Assembly: GCA_948146395.1 (NCBI GenBank)
Contig: OX411554.1
Span: forward strand, 38,231,730-38,295,729
Reading direction: 5' to 3'
Source: Fragum whitleyi
Taxonomy: Eukaryota; Mollusca; Bivalvia; Cardiida; Cardiidae
Length of the DNA stretch: 64,000 nucleotides
Below are positions 54,939-64,000 of this stretch, piece after piece (positions within the stretch are counted from its first letter, which is position 1; every line of letters begins with the position of its first letter). The notes below the pieces were generated by a model. That model saw nothing but the letters and a program-made list of their open reading frames with translations, did not search any database and was not told the DNA's origin. The position numbers were made by a program, and so were the translations under genes.

Positions 54939-55277
54939 GCCTTGACCATTACCAGCAGAAATAACCCACTATAGACAAAATCGTGACGCACAAATTCAGT
55001 CCGGTTGAAGCGATCCCGGGGTCTAGAACCAACCCTTTTGAAATATTTAACTGACAGACCACATTTCCTTAGGTTGGTTCGGCTGGAAGCATGCCAAATT
55101 CACTTTGAGCTTGCTATGCAGAAAAAATGACCCTCCTTGGAGTTTTTTAGGAATAGAAAGGTCCAAAACACAAATATGCAGGAAGTAAACAAAAGAAGAT
55201 CACATGGTGTCCACTTTAAAGTAAGAAATTAGAGATAAGAAAATCCGTATTCTCTTTATTTTAGGGGGTTAGATTAC
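54939..55277. other. No gene recognised
   Basis: No coding or repeat signal identified. Confidence 0.4.
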
Positions 55278-55527
55278 AATTGAGCCTGTGCGTGAGATTT
55301 CCAACAATTTCAAATACGTGCAAAGCAAATACTCTGACCAGCCTGTGCATCTGCACAGTCTGGCCAGTGTCTTCACTATGCAAATAGTAGATAGATGAGA
55401 TCTCAAAGTATCTGTAGACAATCAGGTAACTTCATATTTACAGTTTTTGCCAGTCGGGGCCTCTCAATGTTTACATGTCACGAACATTTCAAATTGTTGG
55501 AAATGTCACGCACAGGCTCAATTATCC
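55278..55527. mobile_element. MITE-I copy
   Basis: TGAGCCTGTGCGTGAGATTT and AAATGTCACGCACAGGCTCA are terminal inverted repeats, with CCAACAATTTCAAA/TTTCAAATTGTTGG next to them. The centre holds GACCAGCCTGTGCATCTGCACAG. Confidence 0.85.
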
Positions 55528-55727
55528 TTAGTCCTGGTTGATGTTTAATCGCATGTGCTTATTTGATTTGAATCGGAATATGATACAAAAAAAAAGAAAG
55601 TTCAGGTACACAAACGAAATACACTAATACTACTAACTTCCAGCCGAAAAGAGCGAATTTTGAAGTTTTGATACCTTACTTTTTTGTCCAGAATATATTT
55701 CATAAAAACGCCGTTTATAATAACGAG

Positions 55728-55820
55728 ACCCGTCACTCGAAAAGGGATCATCTGGAAAATGCGTGAAGTTTCTATCCTAGTCAGACTGCACCGATTGTAT
55801 GCTCCTGTGCACAAGATGAA
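55728..55820 (+). mobile_element. MITE-C fragment
   Basis: GACCCGTCACTCGAAAAGGG and CTAGTCAGACTGCACCGATT match the left half of MITE-C. Confidence 0.6.
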
Positions 55821-55864
55821 GAATAGCCTATGTAAATCAACCCTTGTAACCTTTCAATTTGATT

Positions 55865-56100
55865 TTAAGGCAATTTTTTCCATGGCACGACATAGTTCTC
55901 TAAATCAGGACAATATGCACATGGCTCTTTTTGCAGGATGCGACTAAAATTCATAAATATTATGTTAAAACTTCATCAAAATCGTTCCACAAATGAAGAA
56001 GGAGTTATGTTCACAAGAAATTTTATGTGAAGGCCAATTTTTCCATGGCGCGGCTGAAATTCACCAAAACGTGACAATATATACAAGGTTAGATGACTGT
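55865..56100 (+). repeat. Degenerate tandem repeat S, about 1.5 units
   Basis: CAATTTTTTCCATGGCACGAC recurs as CAATTTTTCCATGGCGCGGC. Shares AATGAAGAAGGAGTTATGTTCACAAG with 57420-57640. Confidence 0.6.
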
Positions 56101-56883
56101 ATAACCTGAATTCGCTTTTTTGCGCATTATCGGATCACAATATTATTGTAAACAGGGTGTATCTCGATAAAACTAATGGAGCGTGTTAAAGGTAATTTGG
56201 CATTACTTGTTATATATTACTATGTTACGGCAATTTCCAATCGACGAGACATGGCAAAGACGATGAGACACAATGACTGTTGCCGTGGCGGACAAGGTTC
56301 GAATCCCACTGAATATAATTTTTATTTTGCTATCAAGCATATTTACTAAGCAGAATTTTGAACAATTTTCTTTTTAGTTTGCTTTCGATGAGTACTGCTT
56401 ATAAGTGGAATTCGCTATTTTGACTCTTAGATTGTATACAAATGTAATTGTAATCACAAGTCACGATAATGTATTCGAGTTATACACGAAATTTCCCAAC
56501 AGGGATATTTAATCATTTCTTCATGTCAATTCAAAATGACGAGATGACAGAAAGTATTAAAAATAAGGATGTTTCATTAGTCAAAAATATAATGAAGGTG
56601 TGTAACAAATTTAACATTTCAAGTTCACGAAGGTTAGGTCAGTGTGTATTTCTTTTACTAACAAGAAACTGAAATCAAAGGACTGTCTGATGTTAAAGCA
56701 TTGAAGGTCAAGCCGGATAAAAGCGCCTTTGAAATTTATTGAAATACGTTATTGTTTAAATCTAAATAAATAATTTGAAAAATATATAATAAAATATTCA
56801 TGATGATATATCAAAGAAAGTTGAATACACACGAGCATTCACAAAAAATATTTTACATGAAACAACAACAAAAAAAGACAGAT
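56101..56883. other. No gene; isolated B-box
   Basis: GTTGCCGTGGCGGACAAGGTTCGAATCCCAC at 56279-56309 contains a perfect Pol III B-box but no cloverleaf; perhaps a tRNA-derived relic. Confidence 0.35.
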
Positions 56884-56993
56884 TTTAAAAATAAGACCAG
56901 AGTACGGCTCGAACCCATACGCGTGGAGTAGACAGGTTTTGCATGATATGAACCACCACCCTACCCACTATACCACGACAACTATTAATTTAT
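56884..56993 (-). mobile_element. tRNA-like relic (SINE head or pseudo-tRNA)
   Basis: On the minus strand TGGTATAGTGGGTAGG resembles an A-box and GGGTTCGAGCC a B-box, 55 bases apart. The spacing is too long for an intact tRNA and stems do not pair well. Confidence 0.5.
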
Positions 56994-57419
56994 TTGGCAT
57001 ATGTATATTTAAATACAATTTAAATCCTCAATTAACACCGGATAACTGATAGTTAACCTGCAACGTCTACAGGTAGATATTGGATTTTACCTAAAATGTT
57101 TACAATAGCGTGTTGAGTTTATAAGTAGATTTTGCGCGGTGAGCCGTGAAATCAACATTTTACTGTTAGATTCTCGTGCCATTTGTTCGAAATAGATAAA
57201 ACAGGTTAAAAGAAAGCATTTAGAAAGTTTAAAGCTTTCCTTTTAAACAAACGTTATTGCTTGTCTTAAAACACAATGTTCTCTCAAACATGTACTTTCA
57301 CAATTGCAGTGAAGGGATCAGATCAAATTCCTATCATTTGCTTTGTAATTGTACCCGATTTACCTATGGTAATGGAATCTGCACCTACGTCACAGATCAG
57401 TTTGTGAAGATACACCTAT
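56994..57419. other. No confident gene
   Basis: ACTTTCACAATTGCAG at about 57294 resembles a splice acceptor before a 43-codon frame with five Cys, but the frame runs into repeat S and no upstream exon was found. Confidence 0.3.
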
Positions 57420-57640
57420 GTGAACATTTTGTGAAAGATTAATCAATATTGGTCCATAAATGAAGGAGGGTTTGTGCTCACAAGATTTTTTTAAGAGGAG
57501 GCTCCTTTTTCCATGACGCGGCCCAAATTCACCAAACCGCGACAATATGCACAGGGTCAGGTGACAAGGAAACTTTTGTGAAAGTTTGATCCAAATCCGT
57601 CCATAGATGAAGGAGGAGTTGCGTTCACAAGATTCTAACG
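57420..57640 (+). repeat. Degenerate tandem repeat S, about 1.5 units of 147 bases
   Basis: TCCATAAATGAAGGAGGG at 57453 and TCCATAGATGAAGGAGGA at 57600; ATGACGCGGCCCAAATTCACC between them. Confidence 0.7.
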
Positions 57641-57689
57641 CAAGTACGTTCTGACATGATGTGAGTCCCATTTGTCCTCGGGGGCTCAA

Positions 57690-57945
57690 CTTCAGGGTCC
57701 AAGGTTATAAAACTTTTCTCAGGCTCAGGCTCAATTTTCTCAAATTTTAAATTGAAATAAATGTATCAAAATAAAAGATAATATTAATAAGTTGTTATTT
57801 ATAACAACTTATTAATATCATATTTTATGTTAATACGTTAAAATCTGTATTATAAACAGAAATGCAGCTTTAATCTCAAAGTGAAATTTGAGAAAATTTT
57901 GTATTGAGTCTGAGAAAAGTTTTATAACCTCGGGCCCAGGAGAGA
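57690..57945. mobile_element. Palindromic MITE with two-level stem
   Basis: GGTTATAAAACTTTTCTCAG...CAAATTT pairs with AAATTTGAG...CTGAGAAAAGTTTTATAACC. In the centre, GATAATATTAATAAGTTGTT/AACAACTTATTAATATC is a second palindrome. Confidence 0.8.
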
Positions 57946-58259
57946 ATTGAAGACTGTTTTAAGCAGTCTTCAAATCTTTCTTGTAGTAAAGCTCCGGATG
58001 CATATACCTGTCCAATACTTGAAATACCCTCATGTCGAGATTTTTTCAATATTTTCATATTTTGATATTTTCGTATTCCAATATTTTCATAAAGAATGAT
58101 TTCCATATAAGAAAGGTCTACAATTTAACAAGGAACTTACAAACATGAAGTAAGGACCCCTTTATACCCAGCCTTTTTAGTCCTTTTAGTCCTTTGTTTC
58201 TTAAATAATATCTCTGTATTACTTGTACGTTAAAGTTATAACGATTTGTTTTTGTTTTA

Positions 58260-58696
58260 CAGTTAGCAACATAGTGAAACTGACATTCATCCCCAATCAA
58301 GACCATTCTAAATCGCTCACTCGGCGCTTCAGTCATTCATTCCAAACACTCAATCATACCATTCAAAAACGCTCAAACCCATTGAAAAATACAGTATCAA
58401 CAACGCCATTCAAAATAAATTTGGATAGAGATAAATCGAGATTTCACTGACATAATTCAAATTTTAAGCGTCTGAACAGTTCTTGAAGAAATAGAAAGCT
58501 ATCTATAGAACTTGAATGCATATCTTATTAAAGGAAGGTTACCAATATTGCTAATTTGCTTATCCTGAACAAAATTTGCGATATTGGATTACCTCCCATT
58601 TAATTTACTTAAACGTCGCTCCACAAACACATTCAATTTCATTCCTAAATCATTCCAAAATCATTCACCTTGTCAATTTCACACAGTTGTCAACTG
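58260..58696 (-). mobile_element. MITE-A1 copy
   Basis: TA|CAGTTAGCAACATAGTGAAA-side start to TTTCACACAGTTGTCAACTG|TA. A1 interior AATCGAGATTTCACTGACAT; hairpin AATTTGCTTATCCTGAACAAAATTT. Confidence 0.85.
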
Positions 58697-58880
58697 TACT
58701 TATTTAATTTAGTGCGATTGCAACGAGACCTTAAGCTTATACAATCGCTCTCGAAGACTGAATCCAGATGTTTTCACGTCTCTGAAAGAGGGAGATAGGC
58801 AGTGGTTTACATTTATTGACACCGAATTATACAGTTGGGCGAAATGGGGCTGGTTTTTAAGTGTTTTGTCCATAAAAAAA

Positions 58881-58960
58881 CTCCGGCGACGGTGGAGCCC
58901 GAACCCGCAACCTCCAGATAACGAGTTTAGCGCCTATACCGTTATGCCACCGAGACAGTC
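58881..58960 (-). mobile_element. tRNA-derived SINE head
   Basis: On the minus strand GACTGTCTCGGTGGCATAAC...GGTATAGGCGC (A-box) and GCGGGTTCGGGCTC (B-box), distinct from the 22759-23038 SINE. The body probably continues toward 58740 but has no second copy here to define it. Confidence 0.6.
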
Positions 58961-59427
58961 AAATGTTAAATTTGACGTCATCCAATTAAGTCCAGGCGTC
59001 TGACCGATTTCAAATGTCATCTTAACAACTTGCTGTTTAATCCCTGCTTTTTACGTGCCTGTGATTTTATGATTGAGAAAATATTGTGAAAAAAGAAGAA
59101 ATTGCTTCTGACAAGCAATTTCTTCTTTTTCCACACTATTTTCTTCCCTACTGAATGGTTATTTTTCAAGTTAAATCCCCATATAATTTTCGTCTGCAAA
59201 ACCTTTAAATTTGGACAGGTCCAAAATTTTGTAAAACAGGAAAGGGTTAATGGACGTACTGCATAATACATCATACATTTATAACAGTTAAACAGGGTTT
59301 TCTGAATTTTAGATCCACATTTTTCAATAATATTCGAATAACCATACGTTATCGGCATACATTAAAATCGTCTGGACGAGGCGATATCAATTAGAACCAA
59401 CAGCGCAGAGTTTCATTGAGAAATAAG
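58961..59427. other. No gene; one palindrome
   Basis: GAAAATATTGTG...AAGAAGAAATTGC and GCAATTTCTTCTT...CACACTATTTTC at 59076-59143 form a 67-bp hairpin. The overlapping 113-codon ORF crosses it and is not called. Confidence 0.6.
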
Positions 59428-59429
59428 AT

Positions 59430-59669
59430 TTGAGCCTGTGCGTGAGATTTCCAACAATTTGAACTGTACTTTAGGAGCAAACACCGAGTTGCGTCGACAG
59501 CCACATACTGTAAATGTAGTTACCTGATGGTCTACAGATACTTTGAGACCTTATTTATCTGCTAAATGCAAAGTGAAGACTCTGGTCAGACTGTGCGGGT
59601 GCACAGGCTGGTCAGAGTCTTTACTATGTGTGCACATTTGAAATTGTTGGAAATGTCACGCACAGACTC
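59430..59669. mobile_element. MITE-I copy with inverted centre
   Basis: TGAGCCTGTGCGTGAGATTT and AAATGTCACGCACAGACTCA ends match 55278-55527, but the block TACAGATACTTTGAGACC...GGTCAGACTGTGCGGGTGCAC lies in the opposite order and strand. Confidence 0.8.
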
Positions 59670-59940
59670 ATTAAGATCTATCAAGCATCTCTACATTTAA
59701 CACCATATTTTTAAAATGTAGATAAATTAGAGGATAGTAAAAACGCAAATCAAACAAATTTGGCCTTCAGAAAATTAATTACTACAGTGATTGAAAATGA
59801 TTAATATGTCAAAATGCAGCGAATGCATTTAATTATTTTTTTTCGATTCGTCTTTTCTATTTTGGAAGTATTTCGGTGATTTTCAAGGTTTATCGTTATT
59901 CTCTACTTGACCGAATTCCGGGACATTGAAATGTTGATTT

Positions 59941-60058
59941 TTAAGGTAGTGGGACCGTAATAGTTCCTCAAAATTTCGGATATTTCTCAACAGTAAACAC
60001 TGTTAAAGTTGATTACTTACGAAATATTGCGGAACTTTTACCGGTCCACTACCTTAAG
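59941..60058. mobile_element. MITE-E copy 4, short
   Basis: TTAAGGTAGTGGGACCGTAA to TTTACCGGTCCACTACCTTAA. The ACCGAGGTTT hairpin is deleted; TTAA borders both ends. Confidence 0.8.
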
Positions 60059-60097
60059 AACAAGTCTGCTATAGAGACGTGTTTAATTTCATATGCA

Positions 60098-60506
60098 TAG
60101 TTGATAACACGATGGAATTGACAAGTTGAATGATTTTAGAATGATTTCGAAATGATGTTGAATGAATGTGTGGGTCAAGTTTCAGTTGAAAACTAAGGGT
60201 GAGAATATTCTTAATTCATAAATGAGCGATATAAATTAAGTCCCTTTAAAAAACAACGTATTTCCAATAAGTGTGTCTTCAATAAACCAACCAGACGCTT
60301 TAAAATCCCCAACAGCCAATAGAATCATGGAATCAAGGAATGCGTTGATTAATTTCAATTCAATAAACATAGTTTTAACGAATTCGACATTTTTTTAACG
60401 ATTTCGGAGCGTTTTAGAGTGTTTTGAGAATGAGTGAATAATGCGCTGGAGTGATTTACAATGTTTTTGGTCGATGTCAATGTAAATTTCATGATGTTGC
60501 TAACAG
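60098..60506 (+). mobile_element. MITE-A2 copy, worn
   Basis: CATAGTTGATAACACGATGG to TTTCATGATGTTGCTAACAG|TA. The hairpin is mostly lost (ATTCATAAATGAGCGAT). Confidence 0.75.
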
Positions 60507-60569
60507 TACATGTTTAATCGGCAGTAAGGTCCGCGGACCCAGAGCGATTCGTATAGCGATAGACTCCTA

Positions 60570-61007
60570 CATTTAACAATATTATGAAATTGACAAGCTG
60601 AATGAGATTGGCATGGTTTTGGAATGAAATTGAATGAGTGTGTGAAGCGAGTTTTGAGTGAAATTAAAGGGAGGTAAACCAATATTGCTAATTTTGTTCA
60701 AGAGGAACAAAATTAGCTTTATTTATTACTTCCCTTTAACAAGATACACGTAATCTTTCAGTTTGTGTATCTCCATGGACAAATAAGACACCTGAAAATC
60801 TACACCAGCCGATAAAATCGTAGAATAAATAGATCGATTTGAATTTTTTGTTTATAGTCTCGAACGAATTTAAATGTTTTCTCTTGTTTTTTTTTAGCGT
60901 TTTTGATTGATTTGAGTGAGTGTTTTGAAAGAATGATCGGAGCGCTGGTTTTAGATTTAGATTGATTTTGATCAGAGTGAGAGGCAATTTCACGATGTAA
61001 TGAATTG
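60570..61007 (+). mobile_element. MITE-A2 copy
   Basis: CATTTAACAATATTATGAAA to TTTCACGATGTAATGAATTG|TA. Hairpin ATTGCTAATTTTGTTCAAGA/GGAACAAAATTAGC. Confidence 0.85.
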
Positions 61008-61049
61008 TAATTATGAGGTCCTGATCTCGTTTTCCTATCAAAGAAAACT

Positions 61050-61118
61050 TTTCCTTTCAGACGTCTGTCTCTCACCGATAGGTGAATAATCGTAAACCTG
61101 TGTGGTAGCCAAACATAT
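61050..61118 (+). mobile_element. SINE fragment
   Basis: TTTCAGACGTCTGTCTCTCACCGATAGGTGAATAATCGTAAACCTGTG matches the middle of the SINE at 38440-38500. Confidence 0.6.
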
Positions 61119-61460
61119 CAAACACTCACTCAAATCATAAGAAAAAAAAAACGCACCAAAATCATTAGAAGATATTTCGGAATGGTTCGAGACGATCAGC
61201 ATTTAACTCAAATCGATCAATAGATGTGAATGTTAAAGTGACTGATTGGTCCACGAAGGCGCACGAAAAGAAAAGTACGTAAATTTTTATTAAAGCGAGG
61301 TAATAAATATCGCTTAATTTGTTCATGTTTAACAAAGTTAGCGATATTGGATTACATCAATTTAATCTGACTCAAAACTCGCTCCACACGTCCATTCAAT
61401 TTTATTCGAGAATCATTCCAAATTCATGCATCTTGTCAATTTCACAATGTTCTTAATTGT
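61119..61460 (-). mobile_element. MITE-A2, left end missing
   Basis: Starts at AACACTCACTCAAATCATAAG directly after a SINE fragment and ends TTTCACAATGTTCTTAATTG|TA. Hairpin ATCGCTTAATTTGTTCATGT/TTAACAAAGTTAGCGAT. Confidence 0.8.
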
Positions 61461-61669
61461 AATTTGTAAGTCTAAATGCCATTGAGTGCATTAATCAAAA
61501 GGGCAATTTTACCCCAACCCTACAGAACTTGATAAACCTTGATTGAAACTAAACAAAACCTGACAGGTCCTTTCAGAACGTGTCAGACCAGAATGGAACG
61601 TACAAAGGTTCGTAATATACCGTGGGTTAAAACGTAGTGTACTGTCAGATCACCAAGATTAGGTAGCTA

Positions 61670-62097
61670 CAGTTAGTTATATTGTGAATTTGACAGTCAT
61701 CTCAATCAATGCCATTCTAAATCGCTCACTCAGCGCTCCATTCGTTCATTCAAAACACTCACTCAAACCATTTAAAAACGCGCAAACCCGTTGAAAAATT
61801 ATAGAGTTAACAACCTCATTCAAAATTAAATTTGATAGAGAAATACGTGATATAATTCAAATTGTAAGCGTCTAATAGGTTCTTGAAGTAATAGGAAGTT
61901 ATCTATAGAATTTGTTTGTATTTTCTATTAAAGGGAGGTAATCAATATCGCTAATTTTGTTCATCCTGAACAAAATTTACGATATAAGAAAACCTCCCGT
62001 TAAATTCACTCAAAATTCGTTTTCCATACTCATTCAATTTCATTCCTAATCCATTCCAAAATCACTCACCTTGTCAATTTGACGATGTTGTTAATTG
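61670..62097 (-). mobile_element. MITE-A1 copy
   Basis: TA-side CAGTTAGTTATATTGTGAAT to TTTGACGATGTTGTTAATTG|TA. Intact AAAGGGAGGTAATCAATATC hairpin arm; small deletion in the CGCGATTT block. Confidence 0.85.
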
Positions 62098-62121
62098 TAG
62101 TTGCCATCCACGGTTTGTTAC

Positions 62122-62198
62122 GGTTTCTTTACTCAGCATTCAAGTTATGTGAGAAAGCGTAACGCAACCTCACATAACTTGAATGCCGAGTCGAAACT
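62122..62198. repeat. 77-bp palindrome
   Basis: GTTTC-ACTC-GCATTCAAGTTATGTGAG and CTCACATAACTTGAATGC-GAGTCGAAAC around AAAGCGTAACGCAAC. Confidence 0.8.
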
Positions 62199-62424
62199 GA
62201 CCAAAATTCTACGACGTGATACGGTTTGGACTACCCTGGTCCCCGGGAACATAGTGTAAACGTAGGGTTACAAATGATAACTCAAAAAGGGGTCTCGAGT
62301 GGTGAAATATATCATGGGTACCAAGGGCTGCGGTGTCATCAAAAATGATCCCATATGGTGATTTTTAGATAGATCTTCATTACGCAAACTAACCATAAGA
62401 TTTCATCCTTATTCAAAGGAATTA

Positions 62425-62829
62425 CAGTTAAAAACATCATGAAATTGACAAGATGATTGATTTTAGAATGATTTTGGAATGAATTTGAATGAGCGGGAGG
62501 AGCGAGTTTTGAGTGAAATTCAGGATGAACAAAATTAGCGATTTTGATTATCTCCCTTTGATAAAAAATTGCAAAAAAGTTCTACAGATAGCTTCGTTTT
62601 TCTTCAAGAACGTTTTAGACGATGACAACTTGAATTTTGTCAGTGAAATCGCGATTATTCTCTATCCAAATTTATTTTGAATGACGTTGTTGATTCTATA
62701 TTTTCCAATGGGTTTGAGCGTTTTAGAGCGGTTTGAGTGAGTGTTTGGAATGAATGGATGGAGCGATGAATGAACGCTTAAGAATGGTTTTGATTGAGGT
62801 GAATGTCAATTTCGCGATGTTACTAACTG
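62425..62829 (+). mobile_element. MITE-A1 copy, left hairpin arm deleted
   Basis: TA|CAGTTAAAAACATCATGAAA to TTTCGCGATGTTACTAACTG|TA. TTTTGAGTGAAATT joins directly to CAGGATGAACAAAATTAGCG, removing AAAGGGAGGTAATC and the left stem. Confidence 0.85.
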
Positions 62830-62939
62830 TATTCTAAGGACATGCTCTTTCAGATTTCTTTGTGAATTCTGATTGGGTGTATATCATGGTTGCTACTGGC
62901 TACCGCGTTATGAAAATGGACCTTCTGGGTCTTTCTATT

Positions 62940-63615
62940 ATCTCTTTCTCTGAAACTACTGGCATTAAATTGAACCCTTGACCCAGATTTTGACCTTTGA
63001 TCTACCTTTTCAATACCTAATTATTAGGGCTAGGATTAGGACTGTGTTACCGCCGGTAAATTAATTAAAAAGGTTGGTGAACGTTTGTCTTTGATTCTGG
63101 CATCATGATGAACCCTTGACTCTGGCTGTGACCTTATACCTTCTTTCTTTAAAAACTAGTATTGAATTATGAGGGCAAAGATTGTATAAAATCAGTAACA
63201 ATGGTTGATAGATGATTGTCTTTGATTTTGGAATCATGTTGAACCCTTGATCCAGATCGGTACCTTTTACCTACTTACTTATAGAATATTGAATTATTAG
63301 GCCTAGGACTGTTTTAAGTCAATAATTATGGTTGGTAGATAAAAAGCTTTGATTTGGCATCATCTTAGAAAGGTTTGGATATATTTTTTGTTTATTTCTG
63401 GTATCATGTTGTATGCTTCATCCCGGCTGTAACCTTTGACCTACTTTCTTTAATATTGCGTTATTGGGGCTACAGTAGTTTAAAATCAATAATAAAGATT
63501 AGAAGATGATTGTCTTTGATACTGTCATTCTATTGAACCTTTGATCCAACCCTTGACCTTTGACCTACTTTGTAAAATATTGAATTATCAGGTCAGAAAT
63601 TTCACTCAAGGCAAA
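62940..63615 (+). repeat. Degenerate tandem repeat, about five units
   Basis: Units of roughly 130 bases share GTTGAACCCTTGA(C/T)CC, TGACCTTTGACCTAC, TATTGAATTATTAGG and GATTGTCTTTGATT. Core-type repeat similar in style to those of P and Q; end hairpins lie outside or are lost. Confidence 0.75.
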
Positions 63616-64000
63616 GTAATGTTTATTCTGGTTTCCTTGTGGCAATTATAGATGAGCGATACTTGGCACTCCTTGGCCCCAAGTATTTCATTTTTTTATT
63701 TTGCCATGAAGATAGATAATTCAAGAAAATAAAGCGTAGGAGTTAATTATAGGGTAGATCTTTTTTTAGAACAAAGACAGAAAGTCAAAATGTTTTCCGT
63801 CAATTTTATAAGTTTTGTAGGTCTTTTCTTCGACTCTCCCCCCCCCCCCCATATTCGTGCGTGCAAAAAATGGAAACGCTCTAGTGAAATTCCCAATTTT
63901 AAGGTAAATTAATAGCTTTAAAGCGGGTTTCTGTCCTGGGCTGGGGACGCCAAAGGTTTGTGAACGTTAAATCTAAATTGTACCCACTTTGCATGTCAGT
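63616..64000. other. No gene recognised
   Basis: Contains a C12 run near 63838. No coding signal. Confidence 0.4.

Noticed and set aside
57257..57442. Possible cysteine-rich exon after ACAATTGCAG
   Set aside because: The frame runs into tandem repeat S, the cysteine spacing matches nothing known, and no signal-peptide exon with a fitting phase was found upstream.
59017..59358. 113-codon minus-strand ORF
   Set aside because: It spans a palindrome and shows Lys/Phe-rich low complexity with no domain.

Overview
The window is AT-rich animal DNA with no long open reading frames, no operons and no bacterial gene features. tRNA-derived SINEs, TA-flanked MITEs and hairpin-ended repeats with tandem-repeat cores resemble the repeat landscape of bivalve molluscs, so a bivalve is the best guess. 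The species cannot be told from the sequence.

Only two genes look intact. A tRNA-Thr(AGU) gene lies at 38699-38770 (+). A two-exon gene at 50182-51702 (+) encodes a 62-residue secreted, very cationic, six-cysteine peptide (a signal-peptide exon, a phase-1 intron, then a 38-residue mature peptide). Its cysteine spacing partly resembles the beta-defensin/big-defensin framework, but I do not recognise the exact family. It has a TATA box about 55 bases upstream of a strong-context ATG. A dead Tc1/mariner-type transposase (31020-31606, -) is the only other recognisable protein relic.

The rest is mobile-element debris. (1) One MITE family (here MITE-A, about 400-450 bp, ends CAGTTA...TAACTG next to TA, internal hairpin) occurs about 40 times, close to a quarter of the window, in two subtypes that share ends and hairpin but differ inside (A1 and A2). 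(2) Six elements of about 0.8-1.3 kb have a stem-loop at each end and a tandem-repeat core; they recall the 'pearl'/Helentron-like elements of bivalves (28.7-33.2 kb, 6.8-7.8, 10.9-12.2 and 47.4-48.4 kb). (3) Smaller palindromic MITE families are named C to K here. (4) tRNA-derived SINEs and their fragments are scattered throughout. (5) A 42-bp minisatellite is present twice, in opposite orientation (27.5-28.35 and 34.6-35.9 kb), enclosing an inverted pair of hairpin-ended elements and the dead transposase. (6) There are microsatellites, including (GA)n of about 250 bp and (TA)30.

Layout: 0-15 kb MITE-A copies and two hairpin-ended repeats; 15-27 kb mixed MITEs and a full SINE; 27-36 kb the large inverted structure; 36-49 kb nested MITEs, tRNA-Thr and microsatellites; 50-52 kb the peptide gene; 52-64 kb MITEs, SINE relics and a degenerate tandem array at the end. 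Letters for repeat families are labels used only here. Strand '+' for MITE-A means the hairpin lies nearer the left end.
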